Source of the DNA: Gemmatimonadales bacterium UBA4718
GTDB lineage: Bacteria; Gemmatimonadota; Gemmatimonadetes; Gemmatimonadales; Gemmatimonadaceae
Length of the DNA: 7,758 bases
Direction of reading: 5' to 3'
NCBI GenBank assembly: GCA_002404375.1
Contig: DHJO01000240.1
Span: forward strand, 1 to 7,758
A program made the position numbers and the translations under genes. The notes under the pieces are model-generated. The model worked only from the letters and a program-made list of their open reading frames with translations, did no database searches and had not been told where the DNA came from. Positions within the stretch are counted from its first letter, which is position 1. The number at the start of each line of letters is the position of its first letter. Below are positions 1 through 5,874 of this stretch, one piece after another.

Positions 1-961
1 TCGAAGCGATCCGCCGCTCGAGTGTGTCGTGCGAGTACGCTTCGCTCAGAATCGCTATGCGTCCGCGTATGCCGTAATAATTGGTTCCGAAGCGCGGGCG
101 GGAGTCGTATGTCTCCCAGCCCTCCGGCACCGTCGTGTCGGCGACAAGTCCACGCCCGTCACTGACGAAGTTTCCGTAATCGAATACTTCGAAGCCGTCT
201 CTGGCGCGCATCCGGCCGCGGAGCACGGGCAGCAATGAGTCGCGCGCGTACACACCGCCGAAGACCGCCGCGGGGCTCAGCGACGGCGAATAAGTCAGCG
301 CGTAACCGTGAAAGCTGCCGTCGGTCGTGTGAAGATCCACGAAGACGTCGGGATCCCACGCGTTGAACATGGCTAGCGAGGCGCGCGTCTCGGGTGCTTC
401 AGCCTTCACGTAATCGCGATTGAGATCGAGATTCTGGGCGTTGGCTCGGACCCCGACCATCTCGGGTCCGTTCTGCTCTGTCCTGTTGACCGACTGCGGC
501 GCGAACCGCTCGTTGCCATCGGCGTTGTAGATCGGCACCGCGATCAACACAATCGAGTCGAGCGCATTCGGCTTGCTCGAAAAGGTCAAGTCGCGCAACA
601 GCGCCAGCAGCGCATCCTTCCCTTCGACCTCTCCGGCGTGGATGTTCGCCTGCACATATACGATCGGGTGGCCCAGTGCCTTCGCCGCCGACGGCGTGGA
701 TACCAGTGGACGCGAAGCGATGACGTACGGAATCTCTCGTCCCTCGTTCGTCTTGCCAATCGATCCGAGGACGATGGGCGCGCGCAGCTTGCGCAGCGAG
801 TCGAGGAAGCTACGCACGTCGCTATAGTGTGATGTTTCCCTATAGCTGGTGAGCTCGGGACGGGTGCGAGGGTACGAGGCTGGACTGGGTGGCCCGGGCA
901 CTGCGCCGGTGCAGGCCGAGAGTCCGGTCATCAAGGCTGCAGCAGTGAAGGAGCGCATCAT
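1..961 (-). CDS. M14-family zinc carboxypeptidase, predicted lipoprotein (3' end cut by window edge)
   Basis: Secreted metallopeptidase of the carboxypeptidase A (M14) fold; 320 residues are visible and the C-terminus lies outside the window. The N-terminus is a short lipoprotein signal: MMRSF, a hydrophobic stretch, then lipobox LSAC with the lipidated Cys at residue 17, followed by a Pro/Ser-rich tether. This implies membrane anchoring on the periplasmic or outer face. Family motifs appear in order: HAGE (zinc ligands H108 and E111), NADGNERF (147-153), NLDLNRDY (177-184, equivalent to the Asn-Arg substrate-carboxylate site), DLHTTDG (third zinc ligand H211), and ILSEAYSH, where E307 probably serves as the catalytic base. 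All metal and main active-site residues are present, so it should be active. Two adjacent ATG codons begin the gene and I took the first; no good Shine-Dalgarno is visible. It starts 17 bp after fadJ and is probably co-transcribed. The substrate (peptide, peptidoglycan fragment or other amide) cannot be told. Confidence 0.88.
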   Translation of the reverse strand, partial: MMRSFTAAALMTGLSACTGAVPGPPSPASYPRTRPELTSYRETSHYSDVRSFLDSLRKLRAPIVLGSIGKTNEGREIPYVIASRPLVSTPSAAKALGHPIVYVQANIHAGEVEGKDALLALLRDLTFSSKPNALDSIVLIAVPIYNADGNERFAPQSVNRTEQNGPEMVGVRANAQNLDLNRDYVKAEAPETRASLAMFNAWDPDVFVDLHTTDGSFHGYALTYSPSLSPAAVFGGVYARDSLLPVLRGRMRARDGFEVFDYGNFVSDGRGLVADTTVPEGWETYDSRPRFGTNYYGIRGRIAILSEAYSHDTLERRIAS

Positions 962-978
962 TGGAGCTGCTCTACCGC

Positions 979-3240
979 TCACCCGCGCTCGTCTGCGTAG
1001 AATGACTGGTTGCGACGCGCCATGTCGAGCAGCAGCTCCGCCGGCTCGAATCTTCCTGGAAAACGAGCATTTAGGTCCTCGAGCCGCTGCACAACGATCT
1101 TTATGCCGAGGCCGTCCATGTAGCGGAACGGTCCGCCACGGAAGGGCGGAAAGCCGATTCCGAATACCGCACCTACGTCGCCGTCGCGGGGCGAGCGGAT
1201 GATTCCATCGCTCAGGCAGCGAGCGGCTTCGTTCAACATGGCGAGGACCGTTCGCTGTTGAATCTGCACGGCTGGCATGTCCGAGTTGGCGGGCGGTTCC
1301 GCCGATGCGGGAGTAATCGACGGCGTCACGGGAATGCTTCCGGGCGCGAGGAAAATACTGTAGACCGACGGATCGACGTCGCCTTTCTTGCCTTCCTTGT
1401 CGTAGCTGTAGAAGCCCTTCTTTGATTTGCGCCCGTACCGCCCGGCTGCGACGACGGCTTGAATCGATTTCGCGGGCTGCATTCTCTCCGGGTAAGCCTC
1501 GGCCATGATTTTACCGGCCTTCGTCGCGACATCGAGCCCGACCTCATCGATGAGGGTGATGGGCCCCACCGGAAATCCGAAATCGACGAGCGCCTTGTCG
1601 ATGATGTCTATCGCGACGCCCTGATCGAGGAGAATCCCCGCCTCGTTGATGTACGGCGAGAGAATCCGGTTGGCGTAGAAGCCAGGGCCGTCGTTCACCA
1701 CGATAACGGTTTTCCCGAGTTTCTTTCCGTACGCGACGACAGTCGCCGTCACCTGCGGGTAGGTGTCCTGAGTCGTGATCACCTCGAGCAGCGGCATCTT
1801 GTGCACCGGAGAGAAGAAGTGCATTCCGATCACGCGCTCTGGCCGGCTCGACGCCTGCGCGATCTGCGCGATCGGAATCGTAGATGTATTGGTGGCGAAG
1901 ATCGCGCTTGGATGGATCGATGCCTCCGCCTCGCGCAGCACCTGGTGCTTCACCGCGAGATCCTCGAAGACGGCCTCGATCACCAGATCGACGTTGCCGA
2001 ATCCCGAATAGTCGACCGTTCCGCCCAGGAGCGCCATGTAATCACTGTACTGGACTTTGGTGATCTGCTTTCTCGTAAGCCGCTCTTTGAGAATATCACG
2101 AACAGCGGCGTAGCCTTTGGCGACGCGGCCGTGATCGGCGTCCTTGAGCCGCACGAGACTCCCGTGCGTTACGGCAATCGATGCGATGCCAGCTCCCATG
2201 AATCCCGCGCCGATGATCGCGATCTTCTCCACCGGAAGCGGCTCGAACGCCGATACCGGAAGATCGGGATACTGCGAGGGTTCCACACCCGGGTCCTTCT
2301 TGAGCTCGTTGGTGGCAAAGAAGAGGAAGATCAGCTGCCGTGAGACATCGGTCATGGCGAGCTCGCCGAAGCGGCGCGATTCCTCGCGATATCCGTGCGC
2401 GACTCCCTTCTCGTATCCAGCCGCAATGACATCGATCGCCGCGATCAGCGCCGGATAGTGTCCACGCGATTTGGCTAGCGTCTGCTCGCGCGCTTTCCGC
2501 AGCACGATTGCCCGACCGGCAGGGTTACCGTCGAGGAGCAATCCCTTCACGCCGCCGCTGGGTCGCTCACTCTTGCGTCTGCCTTCGGCGACTTCGTGGG
2601 CGCGCTGTATTGCGACGGTGCGAAGTATCGAAGGGTGTACGAGCTCATCGATCAAGCCGAGCCTGACCGCCTTGGTGCCGCGAACAGTCTTTCCGGTGAG
2701 GATCAGGTCCAGTGCGTTCGTGAGTCCAATCCTGCGCGGAAGTCTCTGCGTCCCGCCGGCACCGGGAATCAATCCGAGTTGGACCTCCGGCAGCCCGAGG
2801 ATCGTTTTGGGATGATCCGTAGCGATCCGATATCGGCAGGCGAGCGCGGTCTCGAGGCCGCCGCCGAGGCACGCGCCGTGGATTGCGGCGATGATCGGAA
2901 TGCGCAACCGCTCGACAGAGTCGAGGAGCATCTGACCATCACGACTCAGCCGCTCCGCATCCGTCGCGGTCTTCAGCTCCTGGAACTCCTCGATGTCGGC
3001 GCCGGCGATCCACACATCGGGCTTGCCGCTGATGAACACCGCCGCGTGCACCGTGGTGTCGCGCTCGAGCCTCGTCACAAGTGCCACGAATTCGTCCTTC
3101 ACGGTGCGATTCAGCTTGTTCACCGATTCGTTCGGCAGGTCCAACGTGATGATCGCGATCCCGTCGCTGACTTCGACCGACAGGGCCGGCCTATATCTCG
3201 TTCCAACGAGTCCGCCGATGGTAGCCTCGGTCGAGCTCAT
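979..3240 (-). CDS. fadJ: Fatty-acid oxidation complex alpha subunit: enoyl-CoA hydratase / 3-hydroxyacyl-CoA dehydrogenase
   Basis: Cytoplasmic bifunctional beta-oxidation enzyme of 753 residues. It hydrates trans-2-enoyl-CoA, then oxidises L-3-hydroxyacyl-CoA with NAD+, and passes 3-ketoacyl-CoA to the FadI thiolase. The N-terminal crotonase domain (about 20-205) has the HGACLGGGLE oxyanion-hole motif; E130 and E152 (GLPE) match the two catalytic glutamates. A linker (about 205-335) leads to a Rossmann NAD domain with GAGFMGAG (344-351). Dehydrogenase catalytic residues are H474 (HFFSPVH) and E486. Two C-terminal helical domains follow (about 518-612 and 660-745), the last with GIGFPPFRGGPFRY. 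The sequence resembles E. coli FadJ closely, apart from an extra Pro/Ser-rich segment of about 17 residues near 632-656. The start is at 3240 because homology begins there, GGAGAG lies 6 bp upstream, and its ATG overlaps the fadI stop as ATGA; an in-frame ATG at 3288 lies inside fadI. Translation is probably coupled to fadI. Confidence 0.95.
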   Translation of the reverse strand: MSSTEATIGGLVGTRYRPALSVEVSDGIAIITLDLPNESVNKLNRTVKDEFVALVTRLERDTTVHAAVFISGKPDVWIAGADIEEFQELKTATDAERLSRDGQMLLDSVERLRIPIIAAIHGACLGGGLETALACRYRIATDHPKTILGLPEVQLGLIPGAGGTQRLPRRIGLTNALDLILTGKTVRGTKAVRLGLIDELVHPSILRTVAIQRAHEVAEGRRKSERPSGGVKGLLLDGNPAGRAIVLRKAREQTLAKSRGHYPALIAAIDVIAAGYEKGVAHGYREESRRFGELAMTDVSRQLIFLFFATNELKKDPGVEPSQYPDLPVSAFEPLPVEKIAIIGAGFMGAGIASIAVTHGSLVRLKDADHGRVAKGYAAVRDILKERLTRKQITKVQYSDYMALLGGTVDYSGFGNVDLVIEAVFEDLAVKHQVLREAEASIHPSAIFATNTSTIPIAQIAQASSRPERVIGMHFFSPVHKMPLLEVITTQDTYPQVTATVVAYGKKLGKTVIVVNDGPGFYANRILSPYINEAGILLDQGVAIDIIDKALVDFGFPVGPITLIDEVGLDVATKAGKIMAEAYPERMQPAKSIQAVVAAGRYGRKSKKGFYSYDKEGKKGDVDPSVYSIFLAPGSIPVTPSITPASAEPPANSDMPAVQIQQRTVLAMLNEAARCLSDGIIRSPRDGDVGAVFGIGFPPFRGGPFRYMDGLGIKIVVQRLEDLNARFPGRFEPAELLLDMARRNQSFYADERG

Positions 3241-4535
3241 CGGGTTCTCTCCACCACCATGGCGAACCCCATCCCTCCGGCTGAGCAAACGGTCATGAGC
3301 CCGAACTGTCCGCCGCGTCGCCGCAATTCATTGAGCAGAGTCGTCGTGATGCGGGCACCCGTGGCCCCGAATGGATGTCCAATCGCAATCGAGCCGCCCA
3401 TCACGTTGAGCTTCGCTCTATCGACTTCGCCGACCGGCTGCGAGAATCCCGCACGCTCTGCCCACCACTTCGATTCGAACCCTTTGAGATTCGAGAGCAC
3501 CTGTGCCGCAAAAGCTTCGTGCATCTCGACCAAGTCGATGTCCTTCAGTGAAAGTCCCGCGCGCTTGAGTGCGACCGGCGCGGCGAGCACGGGCGCCTGG
3601 AGCAGCTGCTCCCCCGGGTCGAGAGCCGCGTAAGCGTACGAGCGGATGATTGCGAGCGGAGGATAGCCGAGTGCGCGCGCCTTTTCTTCGTTCATGAGGA
3701 GCACGCACGCGCCGCCATCTGTGAGCGGCGAGGAATTCCCGGCGGTCACCGAGCCGTATTTCCTGTCGAACACGGGCTTGAGCGCCGCGAGCTGCTCGTA
3801 GCTCGTATCCTCTCGAATGCCATTGTCGGAGGTGAGCACGGTGTCGAATCTGGGCGGCACATAGACCGGCATTATCTCGGCAGTCAGTCTGCCGTCAGCA
3901 GTCCCAGCGGCGGCGAGCCGATGTGATCTGAGCGCGAAGTGGTCCTGCTCCTCGCGCGCAATGGCGTTGAGCTTCGCCATTTTCTCCGCCGACTGCCCCA
4001 TTGTCTCGCCGGTCGAAGGCTCGGCGATCGCCGGCGTGACGGGAACGAGATCTTTCGGACGGATCCGCGCCAGAGCTTTGAGACGGGCAGGAAAAGATTT
4101 CGCCTTTGATGCGAGAACGAGCGCATCGGCAAATCCCTGCGCATGGAGGATCGGAATGTTCGACAGGGACTCCGATCCGCCGGCAATCGCGACGTCCAGA
4201 TGACCGAGGGCAATCTGGTCTGCTGCGTCGGTTATCGCCTGATTGGCTGAGGCACACGCGCGACTGACGCTGTACGCCTGGACGCCCTTGGGCAGGAGGG
4301 GCAGCAGCGACACCTCACGGGCGATGTTGGGCGCGAGCACCGAGGGAACGACGGTGCCGAACACGAGCGCCTGAACCTCCTTGCCGTCGAGGTTGGTGCG
4401 TTGAAGCAGCTCCGCAACGCAGAGCTTGCCAAGTTCTATAGCTGAGATCGACTTGAATGCGGTTCCCGCTTTTGCAAACGGCGTCCTCACGCCAGCGACA
4501 ATAGCGACGCGGCGCCCGTTCCCGAATGTAGCCAT
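3237..4535 (-). CDS. fadI: 3-ketoacyl-CoA thiolase (acetyl-CoA C-acyltransferase), FadI type
   Basis: Thiolase of 432 residues, about the length of E. coli FadI (436). It cleaves 3-ketoacyl-CoA with free CoA to acetyl-CoA and a chain shortened by two carbons, the last step of each beta-oxidation round, and should pair with the FadJ encoded just downstream. Visible catalytic residues are the nucleophile C94 in SRACAS, H339 in MHEAFAAQ, H387 in IGHPFGATGAR and the acid/base C417 in CSAGGMG. The segment RLKALARIRPKDLVPV and the PAIAEPSTGETMG stretch are typical of the FadI branch rather than of acetoacetyl-CoA thiolases. The ATG at 4535 is the only sensible start, since an in-frame stop lies about 30 bp upstream, yet no Shine-Dalgarno precedes it. 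The gene begins 32 bp after the ada stop, and no strong separate promoter is visible in that gap. Confidence 0.95.
   Translation of the reverse strand: MATFGNGRRVAIVAGVRTPFAKAGTAFKSISAIELGKLCVAELLQRTNLDGKEVQALVFGTVVPSVLAPNIAREVSLLPLLPKGVQAYSVSRACASANQAITDAADQIALGHLDVAIAGGSESLSNIPILHAQGFADALVLASKAKSFPARLKALARIRPKDLVPVTPAIAEPSTGETMGQSAEKMAKLNAIAREEQDHFALRSHRLAAAGTADGRLTAEIMPVYVPPRFDTVLTSDNGIREDTSYEQLAALKPVFDRKYGSVTAGNSSPLTDGGACVLLMNEEKARALGYPPLAIIRSYAYAALDPGEQLLQAPVLAAPVALKRAGLSLKDIDLVEMHEAFAAQVLSNLKGFESKWWAERAGFSQPVGEVDRAKLNVMGGSIAIGHPFGATGARITTTLLNELRRRGGQFGLMTVCSAGGMGFAMVVERTR
3247..3252 (-). promoter_or_regulatory. Ribosome binding site of fadJ inside the fadI 3' end (GGAGAG)
   Basis: GGAGAG on the minus strand lies within the last codons of fadI, 6 bp before the fadJ ATG at 3240. 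With the ATGA stop/start overlap it fixes the fadJ start and suggests translational coupling, which would keep thiolase and alpha subunit in balance. Confidence 0.7.
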
Positions 4536-4567
4536 GCAGGGAACATAGACGCGCGTCGTTTATCTTT

Positions 4568-5734
4568 CTAGGACGTACCGCGCTCTCGTGCGCTGTGTTC
4601 TTTTTCGACCAGACGCCTCTTGCGCTCGATCCCCCATCGATAACCGCCGAGTCCGCCGCCCCGTGTGACGACGCGGTGACACGGGATCACGACAGAGACG
4701 GGATTGGTGGCGCAGGCACTCGCTACTGCGCGTGCCGCTCGCGGAGATCCGATTGCCTCCGCAATCTCCGTGTAGGTGCGCGTCTCGCCAAACGGGATCT
4801 TCTGCAGCTCGCGCCAGACCTTCCACTGGAAAACGGAAGCCTGCACATCGAGCGGAACGTTGGGCCGTGCGCGTTCGCCATCGACGGCGGCGACGATCTC
4901 TTCGACCCACGTAGCCAGCTGGCTCGACAGAGCGGTGACTCGCGAGCGCGCCGCCGCGGGGTACTCGCTCTCCAACGCCGCCTCGAGATACTTCTCATCG
5001 TCGCCGAGCGTCACTGCGCAGACGCCGCGATCCGTTGCACCGACCAGCAGCGTCCCGAGTGATGTCTTCACCGTCAGATAATCGATGCGCATTCCCGCCC
5101 CGCCGCGACGGTACGTCGCCGGTGTCATGCCCAGCCTTGCATTGGCGTCACCGTAAACTCTGCTGCTGGAACTGTATCCCGCGCCGAACGTAGCTCGGCT
5201 CACTGTCTCGCCACGCTTCAGCTCGTCCTTGAGCCGCTCGCTCTTCCGCGCGCGGATATATTGCGCCGGTGTCAGCCCGACGAGCTCCTTGAATTTCCGC
5301 TGGAGATGATATGGGCTGAGTCCTGATTCTTCGCCCAGCAGCTCGAGAGTGATAGGCTCTTCGCTGAGATCGGTGATGTGATTGTCGATGTAATCGCGTG
5401 CCCGCTGGACTGCGGGATTTGATGATTTCGCGCGATTCGGACGGCATCGAAGGCAGGCGCGGAATCCGGCGTGCTCCGCGGCTTCCGCGGACGAGAAGAA
5501 CGCGACGTTGTCGCGCTTCGGCCTACGCGACGGACACGATGGGCGGCAATAGATTCCCGTCGTCGTGACCCCGTAGAGAAAGCGGTCGTCGGCGGAAGCG
5601 TCTCTCTGGAGCACCGACTCCCAGGCAACGGCTTCGTTCATCGGACTCTTGTCCGTTCGCTGAGCTGCTTTCATCGGGGCTTTCTCCTTCTCCAGTTCTT
5701 CCGATACAAAATCATAATAGCCGGCGGCAAGCAT
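4568..5734 (-). CDS. ada: Ada: methyl-sensing transcription activator and O6-methylguanine-DNA methyltransferase
   Basis: Adaptive-response protein of 388 residues that repairs methyl phosphotriesters and O6-methylguanine by irreversible self-methylation. Methylation of its N-terminal domain turns it into a transcription activator. Domains in order: Ada zinc domain (about 38-105) with zinc cysteines C63 and C67 (IYCRPSC) plus C94 and C97 (FRACLRC), where C63 matches the methyl-accepting Cys38 of E. coli; AraC-type helix-turn-helix pair (about 108-211, ending LGMTPATYRRGG); methyltransferase domain (about 215-376) with acceptor C352 in PCHRV and N344 just before it. All key residues are present. 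The start at 5734 has AGGAG 6 bp upstream. A second in-frame ATG at 5674 has AAGGAG 9 bp upstream and gives a length nearer to E. coli Ada (354), so residues 1-20 are uncertain. It is divergent from glpD and first of a minus-strand gene string, with an Ada-box-like site upstream suggesting autoregulation. Confidence 0.95.
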   Translation of the reverse strand: MLAAGYYDFVSEELEKEKAPMKAAQRTDKSPMNEAVAWESVLQRDASADDRFLYGVTTTGIYCRPSCPSRRPKRDNVAFFSSAEAAEHAGFRACLRCRPNRAKSSNPAVQRARDYIDNHITDLSEEPITLELLGEESGLSPYHLQRKFKELVGLTPAQYIRARKSERLKDELKRGETVSRATFGAGYSSSSRVYGDANARLGMTPATYRRGGAGMRIDYLTVKTSLGTLLVGATDRGVCAVTLGDDEKYLEAALESEYPAAARSRVTALSSQLATWVEEIVAAVDGERARPNVPLDVQASVFQWKVWRELQKIPFGETRTYTEIAEAIGSPRAARAVASACATNPVSVVIPCHRVVTRGGGLGGYRWGIERKRRLVEKEHSARERGTS

Positions 5735-5740
5735 CGTATT

Positions 5741-5745
5741 CTCCT
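5741..5745 (-). promoter_or_regulatory. Ribosome binding site of ada (AGGAG)
   Basis: AGGAG on the minus strand sits 6 bp before the ATG at 5734 and is the reason for choosing that start. The rival start at 5674 has its own AAGGAG (5684-5689) at 9 bp, so both may be used. The motif also forms part of the inverted repeat 5742-5749 / 5791-5798. Confidence 0.6.
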
Positions 5746-5778
5746 GATCTGACGGTCTGTTTCCCTGCTCGTGCCCGA

Positions 5779-5807
5779 ATGATGCCGGCGGATCAGGAAG
5801 GGCGATA
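5779..5807 (-). promoter_or_regulatory. Weak candidate promoter of ada
   Basis: On the minus strand, TATCGC (5802-5807) and CATCAT (5779-5784) are 17 bp apart and would start transcription about 40 bp before the ada ATG. The -35 is very poor and the -10 matches four of six bases. Such weakness would fit a promoter that needs an activator bound at the Ada box 8 bp further upstream, but the call depends largely on that spacing. Confidence 0.25.
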
Positions 5808-5815
5808 TCCGAATC

Positions 5816-5828
5816 TTGCGGTCAAATT
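5816..5828 (-). promoter_or_regulatory. Putative Ada box (AAT-N6-GCAA)
   Basis: Read on the minus strand the site is AATTTGACCGCAA, an exact fit to the methyl-Ada consensus of an AAT A-box and a GCAA B-box six bases apart. From memory, the E. coli ada promoter carries AATTAAAGCGCAAGATT; here GCAA is likewise followed by GATT. The site ends 81 bp before the ada ATG. With the -10 candidate CATCAT it would lie at about -56 to -44, close to its place in E. coli. The motif is short, so chance cannot be excluded, but finding it upstream of an ada gene and in the right orientation is persuasive. Confidence 0.55.
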
Positions 5829-5831
5829 CCT

Positions 5832-5837
5832 TATACT
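5832..5837 (+). promoter_or_regulatory. Candidate -10 box of glpD (TATACT)
   Basis: TATACT is a near-consensus sigma-70 -10 hexamer 37 bp before the glpD ATG. There is no good -35 hexamer at 16-18 bp, so the promoter may be weak or depend on an activator. Only 3 bp separate it from the Ada-box-like element. Confidence 0.35.
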
Positions 5838-5874
5838 TGGGCTGGTTCCGAGTCACTCCCGAAATCACAAGAGA

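Larger units (their letters stand above)
5735..5874. promoter_or_regulatory. Divergent ada / glpD control region
   Basis: This 140-bp non-coding stretch lies between the ada start (minus) and the glpD start (plus). It is visibly less GC-rich than the flanking genes around 5805-5840. It holds an Ada-box-like element (5816-5828), a TATACT -10 candidate for glpD (5832-5837), a weak -10 candidate for ada (5779-5784 on the minus strand), the ada ribosome binding site and an 8-bp inverted repeat. Any promoter for ada should lie here. Confidence 0.75.

Noticed and set aside
29..238. Small open frames on both strands within bases 1-360 as separate genes
   Set aside because: The M14 peptidase frame is open through the whole region and carries family motifs; the short frames have none.
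962..978. Promoter or terminator between fadJ and the M14 gene
   Set aside because: The 17-bp gap holds no hairpin with a T-run and no room for a promoter; co-transcription is simpler.
1459..2343. Long plus-strand open frame (294 codons) opposite fadJ
   Set aside because: It lies antisense to a well-supported FadJ frame, has no recognisable motifs, and has an Arg/Asp/His-rich composition typical of the shadow frame of a GC-rich gene.
3241..3288. Longer fadJ start at 3288
   Set aside because: It would add 16 residues lying within the fadI coding region with no homology. The ATG at 3240 has a ribosome site and the ATGA overlap.
2596..3633. Long plus-strand open frame (345 codons) opposite fadJ and fadI
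   Set aside because: It spans the junction of two real minus-strand genes, has a low-complexity charged composition, no motif and no promoter. It is a shadow frame.
5779..5874. Longer glpD start at 5779
   Set aside because: The added 32 residues do not resemble GlpD and would cover the likely promoter; family similarity starts just after 5875.
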